Part shown: positions 44,056-53,600 of the stretch, in pieces
Position numbering within the stretch: position 1 is the stretch's first letter
How the letters are laid out: every line of letters begins with the position of its first letter
From: Myxococcota bacterium
GTDB lineage: Bacteria > Myxococcota_C > UBA6777
Length of the DNA: 55,665 nucleotides
Assembly: GCA_023150835.1 (NCBI GenBank)
Contig: JAKLKB010000031.1
Span: 1 to 55,665 of the forward strand
Direction of reading: 5' to 3'
The notes under the pieces: model-generated
The model's input: the letters and a program-made list of their open reading frames with translations, nothing else
Databases searched by the model: none
What the model was told of the DNA's origin: nothing
Position numbers and translations under genes: made by a program

Positions 44056-47028
44056 TTAGCGGCGACGGGGTTGACGGCGGGCGACTTCGGCATTGACGAC
44101 AAAGTCACCGACTTGGCGTTCTTGGAAGGCAGCGAGGACTTTTTCTGCGGCATCACTTTCGACATCAAGAAAAGCGTAATGCTTTTCCATCTGAACAGCG
44201 CCTAAGTAACGCGAAGAGACTTGGGTTTCGCTGACGACCATCTGACGGAGTGCGTCTGCGTTGTAGCCTTGGGCATTTCCGACGCTGATGTATAGACGGA
44301 CGGGGCCTTCGCGAAGTGGAAGCCCTGTGGGGGCTTCTGTCTTGTCGGATCCCGCTTCAAGGCTCGACGTGGCGTGTTCTTCGGGTTCACCGGCAGAAGA
44401 GTCCTCGCTCGCAGCGTCTGCGATATCGGCAAAAGGCGCGGGTGCTTTAGCGGTCACATCCAATGAAGGCGCAGGTGCTTTGGTGGTCACATCCAACGAA
44501 GGCGCGGGTGCTTTGGTGGTTGCATCCGTTGGGGATGCCGTCTCTTTAGAACGAGGATGGGCCGCTTTTGGAGAAGGCCGTTGAGGCGCGGCCTGGTTTG
44601 TGGCGGTGCTTGGTTTGAGCGAGACGGGTTGAGGAGCGATGTTCTCTGCCTTTGGATCCACCGAAGAAGACGTTGTTTCGGGCTTTCGCGAAGGAGCCTC
44701 TGCTTGTGTTATCGAGATCACGGGTGTGGGCTGGTTTGCGAGCGTTGCAGGATTTGCCGAGGATGCGGGCGATACCGATGTTTTTTCGGCGACGGGAGAG
44801 ACAGAGGAGCGGAGTTGGCCGTTGGTTGCGTGGCGAAGGGCTTCTTGGACGGGTTGGATCTTCTCTTCGTGATAGAGCTTGAGCAGATAGGCCATGATAA
44901 AGCGCCCGCGCCCGTCGAGAGCGATGGCATCCGCAAGAGGCAGATAGGGTTCGATAATCTGAGACAAGGAGGAACGAAAGAGTTTTTCGAGATGGCGTGA
45001 TGCTGCGATCTGAACGATGGACTCAGCTTTGGGGAGTTCTCGGATATCGAAAAAGATCTTGTGGATGCGCTTGAGTTGGGTGAGGTGAAAGAGATCGCTT
45101 CCGCTCACCATCGAGATCGCCGTACCTTGGCGACCTTGGCGGCCCGTACGTCCTACACGATGCAGATAGATATCCAGAGACATCGGGAAGTTGTAGTTGA
45201 TCACATGGCTCAAGCCAGAGATATCGATACCACGCGCAGCAACATCGGTTGCCACCAAGAATTGGAGTTCGCCGTCTTTGAGTTTTTGCAGTGCTTCTTC
45301 ACGGTCGCGCTGATCGATATCGCCGTGTATGGCCTCTGCGCGTTTGCCTTGTTGCAACAGGTAGGAGGCCACCATCGAGGTTTCTTCGCGTGTGTTGCAA
45401 AAAACAATTGCTGACTCGGGGCCTTCGTGTTCGATGATATAGAGCAAGTTACGGGGGCGAGGCAGATGCTTTTCCGAGAAGTACACCACATGATGGATGC
45501 CTTCCACTCGGCGATCTCCGCCACTCACCATCAAGCGCAAGGGGCGTTGTAGGTGCGTGCGTACCAGACCTTCGATCTCGGGCGGCAACGTCGCGGAAAA
45601 CAACAGCATCTGCTTGTCTTGTGGGCATTTTTCCAAGATCGCAGAAACCTCAAGATAAAAGCCCATCGACAACATCTCGTCGGCTTCATCCAACACCGCG
45701 ATCCGCACATCGCCAAAAACCACCGTTCGGCGTCGCAAGTGATCTGCCAAACGACCGGGGGTTCCGACCACAACATCCACCCCTGACGCCAAGACTTGGA
45801 TCTGTTCATCCATACGGATACCACCGTACAAAGCGCCCACACGAACGCCCTTGTAGCGGCCCAAAGCAGCGATCTCATCGGCCACTTGCGAAGCAAGCTC
45901 GCGGGTCGGCACCAACACAACCGCTTGTGGATTGCGTGTCTTTTTCGGTTCCACCATCTCCACGATCGGGATACCAAACGCCGAAGTCTTGCCCGTACCC
46001 GTCTTTGCTTGAACAACCATATCCTGCGCAGCCATCGCAGGTTCGATCGAAGCACGCTGAACAGGCGTCGGCATCACGTATGAAAGCTCGGCGAGAGCCC
46101 GTTTCACATCCACCGACAAGCTCTCCCATTCCGCGTAGGGACGGGCTTCTTGCAAGAAACGTGAGCGAACAAGTTCTGCTTGTTCTTCGGTTTTCGGAGC
46201 TTCGGTTTGTTTCGGAGCTTCGGTTTGTTTCGGAGCTTCGGCTTGTTTCGGAGCTTCGGTTTGTTTCGGAGCTTCGGTTTGTTTCGGAGCTTCGGCTTGT
46301 TTCGGAGCTTCGGTTTGTTTCGGAGCTTCGGTTTGTTTCGGAGCTTCGGCTTGTTTCGGAGCTTCGGCTTGTTTCGGAGCTTCGGCTTGTTTCGGAGCTT
46401 CGGCTTGTTTCGGAGCTTCGGCTTGTTTCGGAGCTTCGGTTTGTTTCGGAGCTTCGGCTTGTTTCGGAGCTTCGGCTTGTTTCGGAGCTTCGGTTTGTTT
46501 CGGAGCTTCGGTTTGTTTCGGGGTTACGGGAGCTTTTCGTGGCGTGGGATGGGTCAATTTGACAGGAGCAGAAGGTGCTTTTGTAGGGTGGGATCCAGCG
46601 GCCACTTCGGGGGGATGGGATGGGGTGTGATCGGCGGAGGAGGATCGTTGTGGAGACGTTGTCGCGTGTGGAGCGGCAGAGGGTTGTGGAGCGACGGTTG
46701 TTTCGCGATGGCGTGGTCGCTGCCGTTCCGAGCGTGAGTCGCGTCCGCCACGCGGCTCCTCTGCGCGCACGTCCACGTCGACGGGGGGTGCGTTGGTGAA
46801 AGAGGGAGCGGCTTCTTTGGGAGAAGGCGAGGCGGTCGTTGTGACCGTCGGGATGATTTCAACAGGGGTTTCGTCTCTGGGACCCTCGGTGACCATAACA
46901 GCTTCCGTCGTGTCTACAGCTTCTTCAGAACGAGGCTTGCGGAGGCTTTTGCGTCCGCGCTGTGCAGGAGCTTGGGAAGGGGTTTTGGATCGAGAGGCAG
47001 AGGATCTTGTGGCTCGCTCGTCGTTCAC
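44056..47028 (-). CDS. deaD: DeaD/CsdA-type DEAD-box RNA helicase with minisatellite-encoded linker
   Basis: The protein has 990 residues from GTG 47028 (GGAG 8 bases upstream; TTG 47031 is possible). The first 300 residues are disordered and low-complexity, including 18 units of KQ[T/A]EAP encoded by an 18-bp repeat. The helicase core (about 300-660) has AKTGTGKT, PTREL, TPGR, DEADEM, SAT, ARGIDI and HRVGRTGRQG. A second low-complexity region contains three 11-residue APAPSLDVTTK repeats. The last 80 residues match the DbpA-type RNA-binding domain (RLYISVGNAQGYNADALRQ), as in DeaD/CsdA, which acts in cold-adapted ribosome biogenesis. The total length is far above the usual 500-650. It is the last gene of the trxB-CNBD-DUF177-rpmF-deaD run; the placement after rpmF fits a ribosome-linked role. 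Confidence 0.93.
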   Translation of the reverse strand: MNDERATRSSASRSKTPSQAPAQRGRKSLRKPRSEEAVDTTEAVMVTEGPRDETPVEIIPTVTTTASPSPKEAAPSFTNAPPVDVDVRAEEPRGGRDSRSERQRPRHRETTVAPQPSAAPHATTSPQRSSSADHTPSHPPEVAAGSHPTKAPSAPVKLTHPTPRKAPVTPKQTEAPKQTEAPKQAEAPKQAEAPKQTEAPKQAEAPKQAEAPKQAEAPKQAEAPKQAEAPKQTEAPKQTEAPKQAEAPKQTEAPKQTEAPKQAEAPKQTEAPKQTEAPKTEEQAELVRSRFLQEARPYAEWESLSVDVKRALAELSYVMPTPVQRASIEPAMAAQDMVVQAKTGTGKTSAFGIPIVEMVEPKKTRNPQAVVLVPTRELASQVADEIAALGRYKGVRVGALYGGIRMDEQIQVLASGVDVVVGTPGRLADHLRRRTVVFGDVRIAVLDEADEMLSMGFYLEVSAILEKCPQDKQMLLFSATLPPEIEGLVRTHLQRPLRLMVSGGDRRVEGIHHVVYFSEKHLPRPRNLLYIIEHEGPESAIVFCNTREETSMVASYLLQQGKRAEAIHGDIDQRDREEALQKLKDGELQFLVATDVAARGIDISGLSHVINYNFPMSLDIYLHRVGRTGRQGRQGTAISMVSGSDLFHLTQLKRIHKIFFDIRELPKAESIVQIAASRHLEKLFRSSLSQIIEPYLPLADAIALDGRGRFIMAYLLKLYHEEKIQPVQEALRHATNGQLRSSVSPVAEKTSVSPASSANPATLANQPTPVISITQAEAPSRKPETTSSSVDPKAENIAPQPVSLKPSTATNQAAPQRPSPKAAHPRSKETASPTDATTKAPAPSLDVTTKAPAPSLDVTAKAPAPFADIADAASEDSSAGEPEEHATSSLEAGSDKTEAPTGLPLREGPVRLYISVGNAQGYNADALRQMVVSETQVSSRYLGAVQMEKHYAFLDVESDAAEKVLAAFQERQVGDFVVNAEVARRQPRRR
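44436..44534 (-). repeat. 33-bp in-frame tandem repeat in deaD
   Basis: Three 33-bp units start at 44436, 44469 and 44502 (GGCGCGGGTGCTTT...). They encode 11-residue units ending TKAPAPS in the disordered C-terminal linker. Confidence 0.85.
46194..46520 (-). repeat. 18-bp minisatellite in deaD
   Basis: About 18 tandem copies of an 18-bp unit (plus strand GGAGCTTCGGTTTGTTTC or its GGCTTG variant). Read on the minus strand they encode APKQTE or APKQAE. Units vary only at a single base, giving the Thr/Ala alternation, which indicates recent expansion. Confidence 0.93.
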
Positions 47029-47122
47029 CAAAAAATCTCCGTAGTTTCAGGGTACGTCCAACCCGAAGGATGGGCGTAGATTGACGCGGAAGTGCGGGGG
47101 ATGCAGGGGCGAAAAGGGAGGA

Positions 47123-47305
47123 TCAATCGTTTTCGATCTGAAGAACAACGCGATCTTTGTAGTGACCACAGTTTCCGCAGACATGGTGGCGGAGTTTGGG
47201 TTCGCCACAGCTGCTACAGGCAACGGTGTTGACGTGAGTGAGGGCTTTGTGGGCGCGACGATGGCCGCGCTTGCTTGGCGAGGTGCGTTTCTTGGGGTTT
47301 GCCAT
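47123..47305 (-). CDS. rpmF: 50S ribosomal protein L32
   Basis: The 60-residue protein starts MANPKKRTSPSKRGHRRAHK, the classic L32 N-terminus. It has four zinc-type cysteines (CSSC...CGNC) near its centre. AAGGAGA lies a few bases before the ATG. Like most bacteria, it sits downstream of the DUF177 gene (here with a 162-bp gap) and upstream of the deaD-type helicase. Confidence 0.97.
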   Translation of the reverse strand: MANPKKRTSPSKRGHRRAHKALTHVNTVACSSCGEPKLRHHVCGNCGHYKDRVVLQIEND

Positions 47306-47333
47306 TGGAAATCTCCTTCATTTTTCAAAACGA

Positions 47334-47349
47334 GCCTCGATATCGAGGC
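47334..47349. promoter_or_regulatory. Perfect 16-bp palindrome in the rpmF leader
   Basis: GCCTCGATATCGAGGC lies about 20 bases upstream of the rpmF ribosome site, between DUF177 and rpmF. A dimeric regulator site or a small mRNA hairpin are both possible; the DNA alone cannot tell. Confidence 0.45.
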
Positions 47350-47467
47350 GCAAGACAAACATCTATTTAGAAAAGCCGACTGCTCCAGACGAAACATTCG
47401 GAAACCGAGAAGAAAGCATCTATTTCGTGGAAACGAAACGTGCGAAGAACAGAAGACGGGCAGGGGA

Positions 47468-48091
47468 TCAAGAAGGCTTTTTGGAGCCTGTTTTTTTGGG
47501 TTTGGTTGGATTGCTTTGGTGGGTTGGACTGGGCGTTTGGCCGAGACCTTTTTGGATGTTCAACAAAGCGGACCAACGCGGATCGATCGTCGGTTCAGAA
47601 GGCGATGGTTCCGACGCTTTCTGAAGTTCAGACAACGGGATGGGCAGTTCTTCCGAGAGGGTGGGATTGATCGGCAAGAACAAAAACAACTGTTCACGGA
47701 GAACATCGCCAAAGTCGATCTCATCGCCTTCGTAGAAATAGAAGGAAGGATCGTCTTCGTCGTCTTCGGAGGGCGATTCGGTATACTTGCTGGCTTTGCG
47801 GGGTCGAAACATGCCAGAGATATCGAGGGTCACGGGCATTTTTCCTTCTTCGAGGCTGCGCACGCAAGTGAAGCCGATGGTTCCAACAGCGTTGCCGTAG
47901 AAGAACACTTCGTCGTCATCGTTGCAGTAGACGCGCACATTTAAAGAAAAAGGATCCGTGGCGTTGTATAGGCTTGCATGGAGGCTGTCTTTTTCTGCGT
48001 CTTGTTCGAGGATGGATTGTATCCAATCTACCGCAAACACCGACTGGAAAGCCTCTTCGAGGGTCGAAAGTTCGCTTACTTTCAGCTTCAT
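47468..48091 (-). CDS. DUF177/YceD-family protein
   Basis: A start at ATG 48091 (MKLKVSELSTLEEAF) gives 207 residues; the frame is open 93 bases further upstream, but the downstream start matches the family. DUF177 (E. coli YceD) proteins are encoded next to rpmF and are linked to 23S rRNA accumulation and ribosome assembly. The characteristic mid-protein VGTIGFTCVRSLEEGKMPV corresponds to the usual C.RCLE segment, with Ser replacing the second Cys. The C-terminal region is Glu/Asp/Ser-rich with a Pro/Lys tail. Neighbouring rpmF on the same strand supports the assignment. Confidence 0.87.
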   Translation of the reverse strand: MKLKVSELSTLEEAFQSVFAVDWIQSILEQDAEKDSLHASLYNATDPFSLNVRVYCNDDDEVFFYGNAVGTIGFTCVRSLEEGKMPVTLDISGMFRPRKASKYTESPSEDDEDDPSFYFYEGDEIDFGDVLREQLFLFLPINPTLSEELPIPLSELQKASEPSPSEPTIDPRWSALLNIQKGLGQTPSPTHQSNPTKPKKTGSKKPS

Positions 48092-48220
48092 AAAATCGAG
48101 TCCTACAGGTCCAAACTGACGTATCGAAGTCAGCGAAGCAGGTAGTATAGGAAAGGAGTTTGAAAAGTCAACCAACTTTTTCAACGGCCCCCGATCATGC
48201 GTCGAATCTTGTTGTGTGGG

Positions 48221-48694
48221 TTAAAGCAGTTCCGTTTGGTAAAGAGCGCGGAGCTTTTCGTTGGTTTCTCGCAAACGAACGGCGAGATGGCGAACCAAGA
48301 CCCACAACATCTCACGGGCGAAGTCGGCGTCTGCGAACATGAGTTCTTCGACGTCGACTTTGCGCAAGATGAGCAATTGCGTGGGTTCGCTGGTACGGGC
48401 ATTTGCGGAGCGTGGGGCATCGTCGACGAGGGAGAGTTCGCCAAAGTAATCGCCGTCACGACAAACAGAGAGGAGTTCTTCGCCGATTCCTTCGATGTAT
48501 CGAGAGATCCGAACGGCTCCAGACAAGACAACAAAAAACCGATCGCCTTGTTGGTCTTCGGAGAAGATCAATGCGCCTTCTTCGGTATCTTCGACCTGAC
48601 AGAAGTTGGCAAGACGCGCAAGACTTTGAGGCGAGAGTTCCGAAAACATCGGGATGCCTTGAAGGGTTGCGATCTCAACCACCGCAACGTGCAT
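48221..48694 (-). CDS. Cyclic nucleotide-binding domain protein (no HTH)
   Basis: The protein has 157 residues from ATG 48694, with AAGGAGG 5-6 bases upstream. It has the cNMP-binding beta-roll: FSEDQQGDRFFVVLSGAVRI, followed by YFGELSLVDDAPRSANA, in which Glu and Arg are the residues that normally contact the cyclic phosphate. No helix-turn-helix follows, so it is not a Crp-type transcription factor; it may be a stand-alone sensor or partner subunit. It lies between trxB (126 bp upstream) and the DUF177 gene (129 bp downstream). Its ligand is unknown. Confidence 0.88.
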   Translation of the reverse strand: MHVAVVEIATLQGIPMFSELSPQSLARLANFCQVEDTEEGALIFSEDQQGDRFFVVLSGAVRISRYIEGIGEELLSVCRDGDYFGELSLVDDAPRSANARTSEPTQLLILRKVDVEELMFADADFAREMLWVLVRHLAVRLRETNEKLRALYQTELL

Positions 48695-48820
48695 CACACC
48701 CTCCTTTTGAGCGGTTAAGCGGGACAAGGGACCCATGTTTGAGGCAGACAGCGATCCGCAGATCGTGCGATCTTTTGTTGGGTTTGTTTTGGGGGGCTGC
48801 GTGATTGAGACAGGGAGCGC

Positions 48821-49780
48821 TCAACCTTCGAGTTCTCCCAAGAATCGCTCTGCATCGATCGCGGCCATACAGCCGGTGCCTGCGGCAGTGACAGCTTGGC
48901 GATACGAGTGATCGGCGACGTCGCCGGCGGCAAACACGCCCGGTATCTGGGTGCGCGTGCTGCCGGATTCAACGACGAGATAGCCGCCGTGGTGCATCTC
49001 TAACTGGCCTTCAAACAAGCTGGTGTTGGGTTGGTGGCCGATGGCGACAAAGACCGCAGCACAGGCAAGCTCTTTGGTTTGTTTGGTCTTTGTATCGCGA
49101 AGACGCACGCCCGTTACTTTTTTGGCGTGACCGCTGCCTTCGCCCAAGATCTCGTCGACTTCTGCGTTCCAGACGAATTCGATCTTGGGATTGGCGAGAG
49201 CGCGATCTTGCATGATCTTGGAAGCGCGAAGCTGATCGCGCCGATGCACGAGATAGACCTTGCTTCCGAGACGTGCAAGGTAGAGCGCTTCTTCGAGCGC
49301 GGTATCTCCGCCGCCGACGACCACCATGACTTGGTTCTTAAAGAATGAGCCGTCGCAGGTCGCACAAGAAGACACCCCAAAGCCACGATATTGATTTTCC
49401 GAAGGAAGCCCCAGCCATTTGGCCGATGCACCTGTGGAGATGATCAAAGAGTCCGTGGTGACTTCTTGGTCTTCATCGATCCACATCTTGATCGGGCGAG
49501 CCGCGAGATCAACACGAGTGACTGCGCCAAACAAGAAGCTCGTACCGAAACGCTCGGCTTGGCGGCGAAACATCTCCATCATCTCGGGACCCATCACTCC
49601 TTCGGGAAATCCGGGATAGTTCTCTACGTCGGTAGTGGTGGTAAGCTGTCCGCCCGGCTCCATACCGTCGATCACAAGGGGAGAAAGCCCTGCGCGCCCT
49701 GTATAGATCGCAGCGGTCAGTCCAGCAGGCCCGGATCCTAAGATAACGACTTTCCAGTGTGTTCTTTGTTCTGTTGTCAT
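48821..49780 (-). CDS. trxB: Thioredoxin reductase
   Basis: The 319-residue protein is a standard low-molecular-weight TrxB. It has the N-terminal FAD motif GSGPAGLTAAIYTGRAGL, the redox-active CATC (SSCATCDGSFF), NADPH-binding GGGDTALEEALYL with HRRDQLRASKIM, and the C-terminal FAD motif FAAGDVADHSYRQAVTAAGTGC. It transfers electrons from NADPH to thioredoxin in the cytosol. CGGAG lies 10 bases before the ATG. A good promoter lies 50-75 bases upstream (49827-49855). Confidence 0.96.
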   Translation of the reverse strand: MTTEQRTHWKVVILGSGPAGLTAAIYTGRAGLSPLVIDGMEPGGQLTTTTDVENYPGFPEGVMGPEMMEMFRRQAERFGTSFLFGAVTRVDLAARPIKMWIDEDQEVTTDSLIISTGASAKWLGLPSENQYRGFGVSSCATCDGSFFKNQVMVVVGGGDTALEEALYLARLGSKVYLVHRRDQLRASKIMQDRALANPKIEFVWNAEVDEILGEGSGHAKKVTGVRLRDTKTKQTKELACAAVFVAIGHQPNTSLFEGQLEMHHGGYLVVESGSTRTQIPGVFAAGDVADHSYRQAVTAAGTGCMAAIDAERFLGELEG

Positions 49781-50153
49781 GAATCGATGCTCCGTACGTG
49801 TTGTGTTCTTGATGCGTGTGCGTCTTTAGGTAGCCGCTTTGGACGGGGCTGTCAAGCAGAAGGCAAGGCGTTCGCTCCGTATAAGCGGGCATCCTTGCGA
49901 TCCACAGGCGCGCTTTGAGTCAACGGCCTCTCTAGAGACAGCACGCCGAGAGACGATGCAAGCCGCACGAAGCCTCTAGGAAGAAAGCTCTGTTTGGGCT
50001 AGATTGCCCACCCCACGCAGCGCGACAACAAAACAGCTTAGCGCGGTGCAACGAGTCCTTGCCCTCGCTCTCACAAGAATGTTCCCAAGCGAGAGCGCAA
50101 CCCCGAGATGGCCTAGAGCGAGGTAGCGAGACGCATCCCTCAAGGAGTCTGAG
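49781..50153. other. Divergent intergenic region between trxB and moaC
   Basis: Besides the trxB promoter, the stretch contains an inverted pair CGCTCTC/GAGAGCG near 50084-50118, in the moaC leader. I looked for a molybdenum-cofactor riboswitch-like layout in the moaC leader but could not recognise its conserved core. Confidence 0.5.
49827..49855 (-). promoter_or_regulatory. Candidate sigma70 promoter of trxB
   Basis: On the minus strand TTGACA (49850-49855) is followed after exactly 17 bases by TACCTA (49827-49832), leaving a leader of about 40 bases before the ATG at 49780. The perfect -35 and optimal spacing support use. Confidence 0.7.
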
Positions 50154-50654
50154 ATGACCGATACACCAGAACAACAGCCCTTGACGCACCTCGACAAAGA
50201 AGGTGCAGCACGAATGGTCGATATCACCGACAAAGCCGTCACAGATCGCCGAGCGACGGCCCAAGCCCTTGTGCGAATGCAGCCCGAGACGTTGGTTTTG
50301 TTGATGAATGCGCGTCTTCCCAAAGGGGACGCGCTCCAAGTAGCCCGAGTTGCAGGGATCTTGGCGGCAAAACGCACATGGGAGTTGATCCCGTTGTGCC
50401 ATCCGATCCCGTTGTCAAAGATCGAGATACAGATCGACGCGATCGCCAAAGACACCGTACGGATCTGCGCGGATGTACGGAACGCTGCGCAAACAGGCGT
50501 AGAGATGGAAGCCTTAACCGCTTGCAGTATCGCGGCGCTGACCCTGTATGACATGGCCAAGGCCGTCGATCCCGGGATGTGGATCACCGATATCGGATTG
50601 ATGGAGAAAGCGGGTGGAAAACGCGGTTTGTGGACACGCGAAGACGGGGCTTGA
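50154..50654 (+). CDS. moaC: Cyclic pyranopterin monophosphate synthase MoaC
   Basis: The protein has 166 residues; ATG 50154 has AAGGAG about 7 bases upstream. Family motifs are all present: [54 protein letters not shown] and the final KAGGKRG region with the catalytic Lys. MoaC forms cyclic pyranopterin monophosphate in molybdenum-cofactor synthesis, following MoaA. No moaA or other moa gene is in the window, so moaC stands alone here. Confidence 0.96.
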   Translation: MTDTPEQQPLTHLDKEGAARMVDITDKAVTDRRATAQALVRMQPETLVLLMNARLPKGDALQVARVAGILAAKRTWELIPLCHPIPLSKIEIQIDAIAKDTVRICADVRNAAQTGVEMEALTACSIAALTLYDMAKAVDPGMWITDIGLMEKAGGKRGLWTREDGA

Positions 50655-50669
50655 GTGAGAAGAATTGTT

Positions 50670-53600
50670 TTAGTTGCAGATCGCTTTGTAGGTGACGTCG
50701 ATGCGGGCCGCTTGGGGAGGTCGTGTACTTGAAGCGAACACGATCGAGTTAGAGGCCGCATCATAAACCCAGCCATTGTTGGGATCTTGGGGGACGATCG
50801 CGCCGTTGACCTTGACTTGGAGAGTGAGGGGTTCAGGACTACGGGAGAGGAAGAATTGTTCGAGCAGGCCAAACGAGATCGCCCCAAGGCGACTCAGCGT
50901 GGTGGCCCAATCGGACGAACAGATCGAGGCTTTTTCGCCCCGCAGCGCTGCTGCAAGATCCCAGTAACGTGGTGCGGATCGAGCGGAGATGCTGGTTCCA
51001 CTGGTGCGACAGCCGTTCGGTGGAGGCCCAACGACCGCCGAACCGCGCACAAGGTTGGCATTGCGAGCACCTTTGAGGTTTTGAAAGAAACTTAGATAAA
51101 ACCCGTAGCTTTTTGGCGATTGATCTTCTTCGTCCGAAACAAACACCAGCGACAGCGACGCATCATCCCGATAGAACAAGTGGTTGCACAAGGGGCTGTC
51201 TTTGACGGGTTGTGTAAGCGCCCGATAAGCGGCTTCCAGTCCTTGTTCGGAGCCGCTGCCGCGTGTTCCGACGTTGGCCATCTTTTGAAAGACTCCCGAT
51301 GGATCGGATGTTTTTGTGGTGATAAAGTGATGCTTTTGTTTTTTGTCATCTTCGACTTGTTGCAAACAGCCGGGTGTTCCGCTGCGTCCCGTCATGTCGG
51401 TGTGCGTGACACCGATGTGATAGTCCACATTCAAGCGGCTGGCCCAGTTGATAAAGCTGACAAAGTTTTGAGCGAGTTCTTGTTGTTCGCCGCGCATCGA
51501 GCAAGAGTTGTCGACGACAAAAAGGATATCGACGGAGGGTTGGTCTTTTTGTCGGAAGGTATCGGTTTGTGTATCTTCGGAAACGCCTGAACCTTCGAGG
51601 GGAACGGACATCGGGGATTGGGGAGTAAAGGAGTGGACGATCTCAAGGAAGTCGCGATCCAAGCCCACGTGCTCGGGGCGATAGCCCAAGGATATCTCGA
51701 TGGATTGGCCGACGGTGAGCGGAAAGCCGCTCGGTGGGATCGGGGGAGAAGTGCTTTTGATGCGGAATGCCTGTGTGGTCTGGCCGCCAAGTTGGACTTT
51801 TTGGAGGGTGATCCGTGAGGGACAGCCCGTTGCGCCGACGTGATACACATGCACCTTTTGATCACGCGCCGCACAAGTAAAGCGCGAAGGCCCGAAGTCT
51901 ACAAGGCGTGGGACCACTTCGAGGCAAGGCGAGCCAAACGCCCCGCGCAAGACAACTTGCACAAAAGCCGCCTCACCTTCGGGAGTATCAAGGCGCAAGA
52001 GGCCCTCATAATTGCTCGACTGGGTCGGTGCATAGCGAACAGGCAAAGACAGCACCTGACCGACAGGGACTTCGAGAGGAAGAGAGGGGGGCTGTGGCAA
52101 CGTAAAGGCGGTGTGTTTGGAAGGCACCGTCCCTTCGGTCTTTGCGCCGATCACGCGACAAGGCGAACGACCGATATTAAAGAAGGTGGCCGTCAGGATC
52201 TTGTCTTGGCCGCTTTGGACGATCTGAAAGTTGAGGGTTGTCGGGTTGGCGATCATCGCGCATTTTTCGGGGCGTGGGATCACGGGGATCAAGACGACTT
52301 CTTGGGCGGGTTTGTCAAAGTCGTTGCTGAGGATATCGGCGATATCGGGTGTAGCTTTGGGATCGATGGTGTGTTGCACGCGCATGGTTCGGCTGGCGTT
52401 TGGAAAGATCAGATCGCGAGTCGATGGGATATCCTGCAACGCGAAGACTTGTGTTTGTCGAAAGCGCAACGACACGCTTTTGATCTGGCAAGGCTCGTCG
52501 CCTTCGTTGCGCAAGGCGATGGGACGGGATTCGGCCTGCGTAAACTCGATCAGGGTGGGAGCGACCGCGAGCTTGCAGCCGATGGCAGCGGCTTCGACAT
52601 CAAGGCGGGCTTCGGGCTTCTCAAAGGCATCGCTCAAGACCACGAGTTGACCTTTGTCTTTGAGGTTGTCGGAGGGTTTGTAGAGGACTTCGACGGGGCG
52701 TTCTTGGTTGGGCGCAACCACGAAGGGCGCAAAAGGCAGCGCGAGGCCGAGGTCAGGGCTGGATTCGGAGGTCCACACCATGCCCGTCACACGCAAGGGC
52801 GCATTTCCCGTGTTGCGCACAAGAAATGTCTTGCGTTCTGTTTTCGAACAATCCAACCGTTCGTCGAGCAATTGGCAGTCGAGTGTTTGTGTACACGGCG
52901 GATACTGCGGGATCAGAGCGATATCGGGGGCGATGGTTTTCCCGCGCACAGCGATCTGCGCTTTTTCTTCGTCACTTTCGGCAGGCAAGTTGGTTTCGAG
53001 GATGTAGATCCCCTCATCGATATCTGGTGAAGCATCCGAAGGTTTGTAACGGATGCGGATCGTGACGCCCGATCCATCGGGTGGGATGCGCAAGGGAAGC
53101 TCGGGCGAAAGCCAAGCAAAGTCGCTTGGTGCGTTGCCCTCTTTGCGTTTATAAGAAAAGCCATTGAGCAAAAGCGGCGCAGTTCCGGCGTTTTTGACTT
53201 CGCAAGTGAGTTCTTTGGATTGGCCGAGGGGGACTTCGCCAAAGTCGAGGGCATCGCCACAATCAAACAAGGGGCCGAACTTTTCGCGTTCTGCGGGCAT
53301 CGGGACATAAAAATAGCCGTCTTCGTCCGTATTATCGGCACTGGGAGCAAAGAAGCGCATACGAGCGTTGTAGACACCGGGCCGACGGGCGCGAAAGCGC
53401 ACCGAAAAAGACACCGCGTGTTGGATGCCGGGCGCAAGCGTAAACGGTTTTTGCGAGGACGGAGACTGGAGGATCGCGTAGATCCCTTCGGGATCATCGA
53501 CGATTCCGAACGAGATCACATTCAAGGGTTGCGTGCCGTCGTTGTACAACAAAAAAGGGCGTGTTTGGATAAAGCGTTTGCCCTGCTCAAAGCGCAACAC

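Noticed and set aside
46194-46520. Dense 18-bp repeat considered as a CRISPR array or origin iterons
   Set aside because: The units are contiguous without spacers, lie in frame within a helicase gene and alternate only between Thr and Ala codons.
49856-50153. Possible molybdenum-cofactor riboswitch before moaC
   Set aside because: Local inverted repeats exist, but no arrangement matching the known aptamer core was recognised.
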